A stretch of DNA of 64,000 bases from positions 1,879,501 through 1,943,500 of the forward strand of contig NC_079386.1 in the NCBI RefSeq assembly GCF_021018895.1, given 5' to 3'. Source of the DNA: Seriola aureovittata. Taxonomy: Eukaryota; Chordata; Actinopteri; Carangiformes; Carangidae. The notes beneath the pieces were generated by a model. That model saw only the letters and a program-made list of their open reading frames with translations. It searched no databases and was not told where the DNA came from. The translations under genes were made by a program, and so were the position numbers. Of this stretch, positions 1 through 35,060 are shown piece by piece (the stretch's first letter is position 1; each line of letters begins with the position of its first letter).

Positions 1-1030
1 GTCATTAAGTTAGAAAGCTGTAACTAAACTCAACTATCAGCTTTACTAAGAACTTAGACACACACACAAACTGACACAGTGCCTCCTGCCTTTAAGACTG
101 GATTTATATCACTGTAGATACCAACTGTTGGAGTTCTCACGTAAATATCACCACAACACTTCACACATTAATGATGAATGATCAGATGAGACTGTGCTGT
201 AATATCTGTATGTTCCCCACAGTCACTGTGTTTCCATTCTTTTGGTTTGTGTGACACTGGGACGGTCCACCTTGTGTTAGAAGTGAATACATGAATCCAC
301 GTGGTAACAGTATCTATGCAGCTTCACTGTGACAGAGAGTGGACGTATCTGTTGGAGATGACTTTGCTGGATCGATGTGATGCTGAGTTTTAGTTGAACG
401 TCTTTAAAGATCCCTGTCTGCTGTGTGTGCACAGCTGCAGTCATTGAAGTAGAAACGGCTCTGTTCTGTCAGACACGTCCCATACGCAAATGTAATATAT
501 GTACATCCATATATAAAATATAGATAAATATAAAAACATGTAAAAATGATATATGAAACCTATTAGAAATTGGTTTCATAAAATTTCATATATTGACATA
601 TATGTCCAACCCATATAAACATGTCTGTTTATGTATGTATGCTTATATAAGACATATGTTGAAAGTATATATCCATCAGAAATATAAAGAAATGTATAAT
701 AAATATAATAATATGTTCATATTATATAAAGTGGGTTTTAAAAGTGTGAGACCACTTTCCCAGAATGAGGAAATAGACATGTTCAAAATGAATAAAGAAA
801 ACATATATAGCTTTTTATTGGTAAGTTGTTTAGATAAAGTTATTTAAAGATATTTTTAATATATATAAACATTTTACCATGGGTATTTTTTATATGTGAT
901 AAACTTATATCTTCATATATGCAGAGGATGTATATATGTGATGATAATGTAACATATGGCAACATCACTCTTGATGTAGGGACATATAAGTCATATATTC
1001 CATTCCTCTGTCCTCTGTCCTCGTCTTCAG
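1..1030 (+). other. Intron of the EHBP1/EHBP1L1-type gene, AT-rich
   Basis: No coding exon is visible before the acceptor (TCGTCTTCAG) that ends at 1030. From about 483 to 1000 the intron is a very AT-rich dispersed repeat, listed separately. The left part (1-480) shows no feature that I can support. Confidence 0.5.
483..1000 (+). repeat. AT-rich dispersed repeat, copy 1 of 3
   Basis: Shares the landmark GAGACCACTTTCCCAGAATG and many ATATATGTACATAT-type blocks with 5552-5990 (same strand) and 44406-45020 (opposite strand). It also shares the end block GCAGAGGATGTATATATG with the third copy. This is probably an old nonautonomous element; the family is not identified. Confidence 0.6.
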
Positions 1031-1124
1031 AGCTCTGGAGGAGGACGAACGTCTGGAGCGAGGTCTGGAGCAGCGGAGGAGGAAGTACGCTAAACAGCAG
1101 AAGGAGAAGTGTGTGATGCAGTGA
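1031..1124 (+). CDS. ehbp1l1: EHBP1L1/EHBP1-family protein, last coding exon (partial gene)
   Basis: After the acceptor TCGTCTTCAG the frame reads [16 protein letters not shown], then [14 protein letters not shown] and a TGA stop. This acidic and basic helix ending in a C-x-x-x box closely matches, from memory, the end of EHBP1, which has an EDEHLERTLEQ-like helix and a CVLQ terminus. EHBP1 and EHBP1L1 are Rab8/Rab10 and EHD effectors in endosomal and apical transport. They carry a C2-like domain, a CH domain, a C-terminal bMERB coiled coil and a prenylated CaaX; only the end of the bMERB helix and CVMQ are visible here. The downstream neighbours rab1b and peli3 match the human 11q13 order, which favours EHBP1L1 over EHBP1. 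The upstream exons are outside the window. The family call is good; the paralogue choice is inferred from neighbours. Confidence 0.7.
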
Positions 1125-2790
1125 CGGTGTCGACCTCCAGTCTGTGGAGCGCTGAGTCGCCTGTCTGACACGAAGCGGGTTCGAGACAAAGCCAAGGCTG
1201 GGACAGCGGCGCCTGGTCGTCTGACTGACTGGTTTTAAGTCAGCAGTAAGAGGACGATCAGGCCGTCAACGTAGCTGAAGTGTATTTGTACCAGAGAGCA
1301 GGGTGAACACGTGTGAGGGGTCTGAGACATGTCAGCTGTGTTTAGTGTTATTTTTGTTTGCTTCGCCTTTTGATTGTCATAAAACGTGGCTGCATTTTAT
1401 GACCAAAGGTGATCGAGGCGATTGAGGCGGGCCAACGCATCATCCATCTACCAAACCCTGCGGGAGGGTCAGCGCTCGGCAGAGGAGGCCTCGCTGCCTC
1501 ACAGAGCTGCTGCTGCTGGGGCCTGTAGACTGTTTGCTTTGCAGTTTCTGTGCTGTGCTTTAGTGGCTGTTGTGATTTTGAATGTGAAGTGTGTTTGATT
1601 GAAAGTTTTCTACAGATATGAGCCAAAAAGATTATAGGTTGACCGCTGTGGGTTCTTGAAGACTGACACCAGTACTTCCAGGTTTGGATTGTACCTGCTG
1701 AAAACCAAAATCTAGTGCCAATTCTCCAAAATGACAAGGATTCAGTGTTTCCTGATGAAGGGTGAGAACGCCTCAGAATCCATCATCTGATTGGTTACGT
1801 TTAGGCTTAGGTTACGGCATGGTCGAGGTCACAGTTAAAGCCATTTAAAATGAACTCACCTCAGAGGAAATTACACTTTTGGAATATGAAATTCATCACC
1901 ACAGTTGCCTTACGTTCTACGTTCTACGAGCAGATTCACTGACTGCGGTGAACCCGCTGCAGTTGAACCTCGCTCATGTCACCCAGCACGTGTGTTCAGA
2001 TGCGTTTGTTGTTTTGCTTTATCTTTTCCTTCAAGCTGAAAATGTGTCCATTTGGAAAATAGAAGGTCAATCTAATGTAGATGTTTCTAGATGTTTTCAT
2101 ACTGTTTGACTGCAGGTGCCAATGAAGTGCAAGGGCAAGGAAAGCAGGATCCGAATCAGTCTTCTAACTAACTTATTGGATTCATTTAAAGTTTTATGTA
2201 TTTTAAACAAAGCTCATAGTCTTTATTCATTATTGTAGCGTTTTAGAAAATTTTCATAGAAACCGGAACATCTCCATGAGACTTGTACATATAGGTTTGT
2301 TTTGTGCTGCCATAAATTACACCTGTAATTTATTTTTCAAAATGGGAAAAAAACTTTTCAGTCACACAAATGTAGTTTTCTGAAGTGAAAGTGTGAAAGT
2401 GTGAATGTTCCTGCGTGACAGAAGCCGAATCTTCATTTACACAACATTAACATTTGCTAAAAGTGAATTGGCGTTTCCACTTGTTCCAAAATTGAAAGGA
2501 AACTTCCTCCTTGTCTTTGCACTGAACAGTCACATGTTTTTACTTCAGTCGAGTGTGTTCAGTAACAGGCAGCGACACTTCTGGGCCTGACTGGTTTTAT
2601 TTGTGTGTAAAGGTTTGCAGTTCTCATGATGCCATACTGCTGAGTGTAGCAGGTCTGACCACCTACAGCTGGTCCAAATGGTGACTGTGGTTTTCATGTT
2701 ATATTTGCACTATTTGTAAAGTTTTACAAATATAAAAGATTTGAATGCCTTTCCACGTCTTGTGTAGTTCTTTCTGTCATTAAATCTACT
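1125..2790 (+). other. Probable 3' UTR of the EHBP1L1-type gene
   Basis: Follows the stop codon with no further coding exon. A canonical AATAAA is not obvious. The variant ATTAAA at 2779-2784 is the best polyadenylation candidate, so the extent of the UTR is uncertain. Confidence 0.35.
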
Positions 2791-2840
2791 CTGTTTCATT
2801 TCTATTAGTTTATGAATTCATATATGGTTTATCAAAAATG

Positions 2841-2945
2841 TACGGTGGCCCTGAGGGTTCAACACACTGCAGCTTAAGAAAACACACGCAAACAGACAAA
2901 ACACAAACACATGAGCTGCAGATACTCACAGCTCAAAGATGAACT
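2841..2945 (+). repeat. Fragment of a TA-flanked inverted-repeat element
   Basis: Begins TACGGTGGCCCTGAGGG and continues with AAAACACACGCAAACAGACA. It matches both terminal arms of the full element at 15172-15766. It looks like a single arm or a truncated copy that runs directly into the next repeat. Confidence 0.6.
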
Positions 2946-3223
2946 GATTACGTTTTGGTGGTCAAAGGTCAAAGGCCACTGTGACCTCACAAAACATATA
3001 TTTGGCCATAACTCACACATTCATACACTGATTATGACACAACTCAAATGTCCAGAGGGATAAAATGAAGTGATGATATTTTATATCCCAAAGATCAAAA
3101 GTCAACTTCGCTGTCACGTCATAATGTTGCAGAACACCTCTGGCTGTTACTCAACACTGTAACTCAGGAAGGAGAGGTTGTGACCATATTTTCTGATGGC
3201 TGGTTGGCGGAGGAAACAACCGT

Positions 3224-3225
<2 letters not shown>
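2930..3225 (+). repeat. Dispersed repeat with AGGTCA-type half-sites, copy 1
   Basis: Contains TGGTCAAAGGTCAAAGGCCA and CAACACTGTAACTCAGGAAGG. The same landmarks recur at 24375-24940 and, for the TGGTCAAAGGTCA part, at 47330-47735. This is a moderately diverged interspersed repeat of unidentified class. Confidence 0.6.

Positions 3226-3294
<69 letters not shown>
3224..3294 (+). repeat. (GATA)n microsatellite
   Basis: About 17-18 uninterrupted GATA units directly after the preceding dispersed repeat. It is probably the expanded tail of that element. Confidence 0.95.
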
Positions 3295-3299
3295 GCATG

Positions 3300-5100
3300 G
3301 GGGACATACAATAAACATCAGAGAAGTAATGCAGCTGCCTGTCTGGTGCTTACTTGAGCCTCCAGATGTGTTAACACTGCACATATAGACGACAGAACAT
3401 CGTCTTCAGCTCTGACACACTCTCTGGTCGAAGTAAAACTCATCGCTGCTGCTGCAGCTCAGGAAACTCTTCACAGACACCAGATTTAAAATTACAGACA
3501 GATTCACCTGGAGCTGAGAGATTTAATCCGACTGTGAACTAGTTTGACAACGGTTTGAACATAACTGATGTTATGCTTATGCTTATGCTGTTTTGAAATG
3601 GGAAATGTGTCAGTGTGTTTTTCCATGGCATGAGAAACTGTAGCTGCGAACTTAGTCAGCACAAGATATTAAGAAATGATTTTTTTGTAGAGCCCGGCAA
3701 CAAATAATTTCCATTCACTCAACGCTGAAAATGAAAGTGACCATGAAACATCATCACAAGTGCTGTTGATGTCTAAGCAACATTCTTATTATATCAAATC
3801 ATTTTATTAGAATCTCAGTCAATCAATTCACATTTCTGTTTTTTTAACGGTAATACAAAGTGTCAGCTTTTAATTAGTACTTTGTCTCTCTTTATACTAC
3901 ATCAACGCACTTTTCCCTTTGCTCCTGTCATAATTACTACGGCCACTAGATGTTGCCTAGCAACAAAACGGAACTATGGGACGTAATTAAGTCATTAATC
4001 TTACTAATGACTTACTACCATTTCTAACTGGTAGAAGGAGCCTTAGAGTGAAGTGTACAACACACCATCATTTATTAATGAGGTAAAAGTTAATAGTAAT
4101 AGCAGTGATAATAATAATGAAAAATAATAGTAATGCATTGATAAATGGTGATGTGTTTACACTTTACAATAAGGCTCCTTTCGCAGTTATAATATATTGA
4201 CCTTTTTTTCTAGTGTGTTATAACAGCTTATAAATGATTTATAAGTGTTAACAAGCTAATTAATAAACTAGTTATTTACATTGAATCCTTCATAAGGATA
4301 GTTTTATTGTAAAGTGGTATCTTTTATTCCTTGATCATGGGTAAATATCCATTAAAAGTAGCTGATGACAGCAAAAAATCCTGAATGTCAACATTTCTAA
4401 AGAAAGAATTTGTGGAAAGAGGAAGTGAGGAATTCTTGCTAAATACTGGACTGAAAAGATTAGATTACATTGAAGTGGCAGCACCAACTATCAAATAAGA
4501 CTTTATTGTAACTTCTCACTGCAGTTTTTATCCAAATTTATTCTTAACAGATTTTCTTCACATAAAATGTTCAACCCAGTGAAGCTGTGCTGTCGTTCTG
4601 ATCTGATAGCAGAATCTTTATTCACTTCAGTGTGGCAGTGGTGCTGGTTTCTTTCTGTGGCACTGATCATCTGCACTTTCATTATCATCAAAATGTATTT
4701 TATAGTAAAATTGGCATTTTATTTGTAAATGTGCCCAGTCAGACGAAGCCAAGACGCTCGGTTCAGTTTCTCAAGCATAATGTCTATAGGCCTTTGTACA
4801 TTTACAAGGACTTTTCATATCTTGAAAGACACATTAACGTCCTCAAACGTTACTTACATTTACATTAAATGTCAAGGATTTCATATCATATATCACTGTA
4901 CTTGGTTCTGGATTATATCCACTAGAAGTTGTTGCTGTACAACTTAAGTGCGACAGCAAGTCTGTTTTATAGGAAACGTTTCCCACGAAACATTTTGCTG
5001 TTGTGTCGTTGTATAGAATCGTTATTTTCTAGGAGACAGGGTTGTTAGTTGTGTTGTGTTCTTGAGAGCAGCAGTAGCAGCAGTGACACACACAGTTAAC
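3300..5100. other. Gene-free stretch between the EHBP1L1-type gene and the receptor kinase
   Basis: No ORF with exon-like signals on either strand. It is AT-rich with no other strong repeat that I can name. Confidence 0.4.
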
Positions 5101-5150
5101 TCAGGGTGTGAAGGTCTGGAGGTTTAAAGGGTGTAGGCATGTTTTTCAAA

Positions 5151-5183
5151 GGAGGAGGAGGAGGAGGAGGAGGAGGAGGAGGA
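5151..5183 (+). repeat. (GGA)11 trinucleotide array
   Basis: Eleven GGA units lying 134 nt upstream of the receptor start codon, so probably in its 5' UTR or proximal promoter. Confidence 0.9.
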
Positions 5184-5316
5184 CGGGGCTCTTGTCACAA
5201 GTTTGATTACAACATTCCTGTGAGGAGTCATTGTGGATGTAAATGCTCAGAGCTGAGCAGCTCAGATGGAAGCAGCAGCTTTGGATTACGATCCAGACCT
5301 GAAGCCGGTTTAAACC

Positions 5317-18959
<13,643 letters not shown>

Positions 18960-19780
18960 AAAAGAAGAAGTGAGACGAATGAGCTGTGTGTGAAAGAGAG
19001 ATGGAGATGTATGTGTGTATAAACCACTCTTGCATATCCAGACCCTGGAATCTGATTGGCCACCATGTGTGCCCCCGTACTGAATCTGATAATTGAGGAA
19101 CAATTGCACTTTTTAAAATATTTTGTAAATCTGTGTTGTATATTTTTCTACCAAAAAATGTTTGTTACTAGAAAAGTTACACAAGTGTGTGGAAGTTTGT
19201 TTCTGTCAGGAAAAAACACAAAGATAAAAAATATTAGTAATGTTTAAAATAACAATACTAAAATTACAAGATGCTAAATCAAAACTATGAGATTCTAGGT
19301 CAAAATTGCGAGTTGGGTTGGATAAAAAAAATTTCAAAATAATCTCAGTTTTTATTTGAATGACCTGATTATTGATTCTTAAAATCCCAAGACTGGTCTT
19401 TGCATTTGCGCTTTTTTCTTAGTAAACATGTACATCTGCACTAAATGTTATGTGGCTAATTGTTGTAAGTGGTACTGTCAGGGTTGTATGATGTGATAAA
19501 ATGTCTGCTTTGTGGAAAATGTTTTAATTGCAACGTGCACAAAAAGGTTACTTTAAGTTAAAAAGCAATGTCAGTGATACAGTAGCTGCTGTTTGAACCA
19601 TCCTGAGTCACCACAGTCTCAGAAACAGAAAGAGTTACAGTCGATGTGGACTCACTGCTGTTTTTTTTGTTGTTTTTTTGTATTATTGTTGCTCTACTGT
19701 TTTGTACATTTAAGCCTAAAAATGTTTTTTATTTTAGTTGTTTTGCACTTGCAACGACAATAAACCCTTGTTTTAAAACT
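18960..19780 (+). other. Receptor kinase 3' UTR
   Basis: Begins after the TAA stop. A canonical AATAAA at 19759-19764 (ACGACAATAAACCC) gives a UTR of about 0.8 kb. No coding sequence is seen. Confidence 0.6.
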
Positions 19781-20700
19781 GCAAACGTTGTGGACACTTT
19801 AATTAGTTGTGCACTTTATACAATTTTATATTCAAGGAAACAACAGTGGTGTTCACCTTATGAATGTAGACAAAATTTAAGTTCTCATTTGTGTTTATCT
19901 GATGAAACTGAATCATCAAGAATCATCAAATTGAATCTGAAGAGCAGTGTTGATATTCAGCCCTAAGAGTAGTACGTAAAATTATGAGATAATACACCAA
20001 ACTTTTGACTCTCAAAGTTAAAATTTTGAGATGTTAGAATAATTAATTGATGTGATTTACTGTTGATGAATTGATTTAAATGTAAATAAGTAGACAAAAT
20101 TTAGACTTTTGATGTCAAACATGCAAAACTGAGACTGAGTCATTAACTCAAAACTCACTATATCTCATAAGTTTGACTGAAAAAGTCAAACTTTTGACTT
20201 GCTATTTGGTCAATTATGACTAAGTATTTCATAACTGTGATGTTAATTTGGGAACAGATCTATTTTGACCTACCAGTACTTTTTGTTATTCTTAACATTT
20301 ATTTTGCTTGTTTTTCTGGGAGAAATGTACTTCAGAAGCTGAGCATGGACCTGTAGTTGCCTTCTTCAGACTATAAATATTGTGTATAGTTTTCATGTAT
20401 TAAGGAATAATAAAAAGTAAAAGTAAAATTTTAATTTTAAACAAATATCTATCACAAAGTGAGATTTGTACCACAGGAATACATATATTTCATGAAAAAG
20501 ATTCATTTTTTATCCAGCAAAATACAACAAATTGGACTTGATAGCCCAAACAGAAGTGAAATGCTTTATCATGGAATTTTAAAATAGATATTGAGTTAAC
20601 ATTTATTTATATGATTATATCAATATTAACTGTCACCCAGTCCTAGCAGCTGCTTGAATAGATATTTTATAAACCAGTATGTCCTTTTGTAGTCGTTTAG
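19765..20700. other. Intergenic spacer between the receptor kinase and rab1b
   Basis: AT-rich. No exon, RNA gene or clear repeat that I can support. Confidence 0.5.
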
Positions 20701-20717
20701 TTGGATTTTTTTAATAA

Positions 20718-20803
20718 ACTACAAATCCCAGCACTACCATAACTTATTTTTCTGTACGGACACGTCACCCTACGTCACTACCGCACCTGCGCGGCCATCT
20801 TGG
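20718..20803 (+). promoter_or_regulatory. rab1b core promoter motif cluster (ZNF143-, CRE- and YY1-like)
   Basis: ACTACAAATCCCAG (20718-20731) fits the ZNF143/Staf core ACTAnnnnnCCCAG. CACGTCAC (20761-20768) and TACGTCAC (20771-20778) are CRE/ATF-like. GCGGCCATCTTGG (20791-20803) contains a YY1 site in reverse orientation. The sequence from here to the ATG at 21062 is locally richer in G+C and CpG. This TATA-less arrangement is typical of housekeeping promoters. Start-site position and factor binding are inferred. Confidence 0.55.
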
Positions 20804-21061
20804 ACTACTCGCTAGCAACGGACACTGAACAGCAGAGAAAAAGGAGTTAATTACACCTTAACGTGACAAAACAGGGATATGTCCGCTAGAATCAAGGATA
20901 TATGAAACAGACCAAACACAGAGGAACGACTAGGGGACGATAACGGAGACGGTACAGCAGCCATCTAAGTGCCTCGGATACCCAGACCTTCAAGTCATCT
21001 TTTTTGCCGGAGTAGGAAGGAAGAGTCGAGTCACCGACAGAAAAACATCCAGAGTGAAACC

Positions 21062-31351
<10,290 letters not shown>

Positions 31352-31696
31352 AGGACCCCCGTGCCTCCACCACCCTGACCATCACCTCCACTACCTTCAC
31401 ACTGACATCTCCCGTTCTTCTCCTTCTGTGCCCCCCACATCCTCACCATCATCCCACCATTCTGCCATAACACCCTGTAACCCCGCTCTCTGGCCCCCAC
31501 CCCCTCTGTCACCCTGCCTGGCAAACAGAGGAGTAAACTGTAAGAGATTTAAGATCAGACCTGCGCACCACTCACCAAACACCAGAGAAGAGGAAAGGCA
31601 GCCAGTGTGTGAGGGAGACCCCCAGAGGACAGAGAGAAAACACATGGGTGGAGGGGGGCATTGATCTAGAGTTGAAGATGAAGTTTAGAGCTTATC

Positions 31697-31799
<103 letters not shown>

Positions 31800-32269
31800 G
31801 GAGGTGTTCCTGTGTTCCTGAATAGCAGCAGCCTCTGACTCTGACTCATCGTTGCCATTTATTGATGAGGATCCAGGGGAAGCCTGTTCACTGAGCCTCC
31901 TCTTCCTCAGCTCCATCCTTTCTCTCTTCAGGTGCGTTCAGACACAAAATGAAGCAAAATTTTACCCTCATTTGTTTAAATGTAATCGATTCACCCCAAA
32001 CAGCTGTACAGATGTTAGCTCAGAGTTGCTTCCTTCCAGTTTCTCTCACCTCTGTATGTTTATTATGCGCTTACTTGTCTCTCCATTGACTTTGTATGTA
32101 ACTACACGACTCTGACTTTTGCATCATACTCTGTCTGAACACACCTTTAAGTTCTCATCACGCTTCAAACAAACCAGGTCTCTCCGTGTCATCATCGTCA
32201 CGGTGCTGGTCTTGGTCACAGAAGTGGAGAATAAAAAAAAAAACACCAAAGTACAAATGATTTCAGACT

Positions 32270-32460
32270 TTACTCTGAGCAGTTTGAGTCACACTGAGGT
32301 CTGTGGTGCTTCAGAGGAAAGTGACACAGTGAACTTAATCTTAATAAAGTGTTGTAGTGACCTCAGTCTGAACCAGTAATGAGATCAGAGACTGCAGGTG
32401 GTCTGACAGTAGCTCCACACCTGAGGTAGAAGAGAGTCGCTGGAGGCCCAGTTAATTCCA
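32270..32460 (+). repeat. Highly similar repeat pair within rab1b, copy 2 (3' UTR)
   Basis: Same sequence block as 27515-27695, same orientation, with scattered substitutions only. Confidence 0.85.
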
Positions 32461-34014
32461 CATGTGAACGTTAGAGCTGGGGTGAGGAGGAGGGGGAGGA
32501 GGGGGAGGAGGGAACTGTAACATATACTGTTTTTTCATATGTAAGAGAAAGAAATGTGACAAAATGCTGTAACATTTAGCACCGTGACCTTCTGGATGAC
32601 ACTAAATATTACAGTCAGAGGGCAGATAGCTCCAGATGTGGTGGTGGTGGAGGGAGGGAGATTGGGGGGGGGGGGTCTCTTAGTTAGACACTCTGACAAA
32701 CAGAAGCAATTGGTAATATCCTGCATTGATCTTACAATTACTGTTTTATTATTGTTGTAGTTTTATTGTTTTTTATTTTCCATTGATGCTTCTGACGGAG
32801 ACGACAGATAGTCGTTTCGCTCTTGCTTGTTTGCAGATGAAGCTGGGGTGGAGATGTGGTGTGGGTGTGTCTGTTGGCTGAGGAGGCGGGGTCTTAACAA
32901 AAGCTGCTGTTCCTTCCCTGAGGTCGACCTGTCTGTCAAACACAGTTGTTTCCTTTTGGTTCACACCTGTCTCCTCTGCTTCCCCGTGCTCCAGTTTGTG
33001 CCTCTTGTTTAGTTTTACTCTGATTCTTAAGGCCTCAGTTTACTTCAAATGAACTGGGTCATACAAAATGTCAAGTGTGTCCACCTGCTCTGAAGGGCCA
33101 CAAAAAGCCTGTTGTGATGGCGAGGGGCCACATGAAGCAAACATGTCCCGGTGAAGTAAAGAGGGTTTCAGACACTTTGTTTGAAGCAAACTGAAGCCTT
33201 TAAATTCAGCCGAGGATGTTGTTTAACAGAGGAAATATCCATGATCTATACACAGACATGGACACTGGACGACCTCACCTGTCCTCTGAGAACACAGGTG
33301 TGTCTAGGTGTGATGAAGGAGCATTTTCAGTTTGTTAAAGTTGTATTTCAGCACAAAACATTTTTGACGTCCGATTTTCAACCAGCACAGACGTGCTGAT
33401 AAAGTCTGTAAAATGTGGTAGAAAGCTCTGGCAGAGGATAGTAAGTGGACCTTGAGTTAAGATGTTTTTTATTACCTGACACTACAGACACATGTTGGTC
33501 AGAACCAGGAAGTCCTGTAACAAACTGGGGCTGGTAGTTTCTCCTCTCTGCTGTACGAGACGGTTACGTGAATGGATTTGTCTGTTTGCCCTGACTGCAA
33601 CTGGTTGGCATAGTAACGCTGAAATCAGAGACAGGTATGAGGCTGTTTACATGGCTCTCTGCCTCAGAGTGGGGTGAGGTCTCGGTGCTGTTCCAGGGTC
33701 TCTACACTTCTGTATGTGAAGCCTTATTAACCTGAGATGCAACTTTTGACCCAGTGTGAAGAAGATCTGGAAACTGTTGTTGTTGTTTTTGTTGTTGTTG
33801 TTGTTGTAGGAAGCTGGTGACACTTTAAACTGTACTAGAGAGGCATCAGAGCTTTTTGAAGACGTCTCTCTCTCAGTTCTGTGGTGTAGTTGTTCAAAGC
33901 AGGGAGTCAGTTTGATCATGTGTGTTGTGTTTAGTGGCGTCTGGAGGTTCAGGGACTGACTGGTCCTGGTTTGCTGACCGGATATGAACTCCCTGCTCCC
34001 CCCGCCAGCAGACC

Positions 34015-34233
34015 ATGTCACCGCAGCTCCATGACTTCCTTCAGACCCTTTCTGATGGGCCCCTCCACTCGGGCTCTGTTCCCTCTCCTGGACCTTGTCA
34101 GTGTTTCAGGTACGACGCTGCCTCGGGCCGCGATAACGCGTCACAAAGAAAATGTAGCCGCAAAAAATGCAAGTTCAGCCTCATCATCATCATCGTCATC
34201 ATCATCATCTCTGCTCAGTCAGCGCTTCAGTGA
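34015..34233 (+). other. Unassigned small ORF with a hydrophobic C-terminus
   Basis: Seventy-two codons beginning MSPQLHDFLQTLSDG, a basic stretch (RKCSRKKCK) and a run of Ile ending SAQSALQ. The Ile run comes from an ATC repeat. An acceptor-like CCCCCCGCCAG precedes the ATG, and a donor-like CAGGTACGA lies at 34108-34116. I do not recognise the product and it may be chance sequence in the rab1b 3' UTR. Confidence 0.15.
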
Positions 34234-34522
34234 TCAGAGCGGAGCTCAGATGTGACGCCTCTGATCGTGTCAGTGTCGGTTTACACGTATATTTTTAGAT
34301 TTGTCGAGCTGAACTGGAATGCTGTAGTTTGCTGAGCAGGAATCTCACATTAAGGGGGAGGGAAGGAAGCAGCAGTGTGTGTGTGTGGGTGTTTGTGTGT
34401 TTGTGTGTGTGCGCAGAGTGGGGAGGGGTCGTGTGTAACATTCCCCAGCTTTTCGGACACGTGTTGGTCTCCCTGCATCACGCCAGTCTCACTTGAGTAG
34501 ATGCAGAACAAGCAAATTAAGT

Positions 34523-34524
<2 letters not shown>

Positions 34525-34573
<49 letters not shown>
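34525..34573 (+). repeat. (CA)n microsatellite
   Basis: About 24 CA units near the end of the rab1b transcript region. Confidence 0.95.
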
Positions 34574-34578
<5 letters not shown>

Positions 34579-34881
34579 TATATACTGGACATTTTGATGA
34601 CTGATTTCCTTTTTTTTAATCTTTCTTTCAACGAGTCTTGATGTTCTACTGATTTTACTGTGCTCATTGAATACTCTACTGTGTTGTTTGGGCTGGGGGA
34701 GTATGAGGGGACACTGGGTGGGGTGGGGTGGGGTGGGGGTGGGGGGACCTTGGGGTGAGGCTTTTGCTTCTGAATGTGATTCTGATGAAACAATGCTTGA
34801 CTTTTTTTCTTCTGTTCTCTTTTTGTATTGGTTTGGGTTTGTATGTCATTTGCACACCTGTTCATCGCTGTTTATTGGCTC

Positions 34882-35043
34882 AATAAAGACACTCACCAGG
34901 TGTTTGTTAATAAAAAGCACTGGGCGGGAACTTCCTGTCACTCACCTTCTGTCTTCTTTCTGTTCTGCTTGGCGCTGTCTCCCTGCTTAGTTTGATCATG
35001 TTTTTTTTCTGTAAATACTATAAATATATATATATATAATAAA
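34882..35043 (+). terminator. Candidate rab1b polyadenylation signals
   Basis: Three AATAAA hexamers at 34882, 34909 and 35038. The first two are 27 nt apart and are followed by T-rich sequence. Any of them could be used. Confidence 0.45.
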
Positions 35044-35060
35044 ATGATGAAAAACATCAA

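Noticed and set aside
3224..3294. Possible CRISPR-like array
   Set aside because: It is a simple tetranucleotide repeat in a vertebrate genome with no spacers; the same applies to the 80-bp minisatellite, which has no unique spacers.
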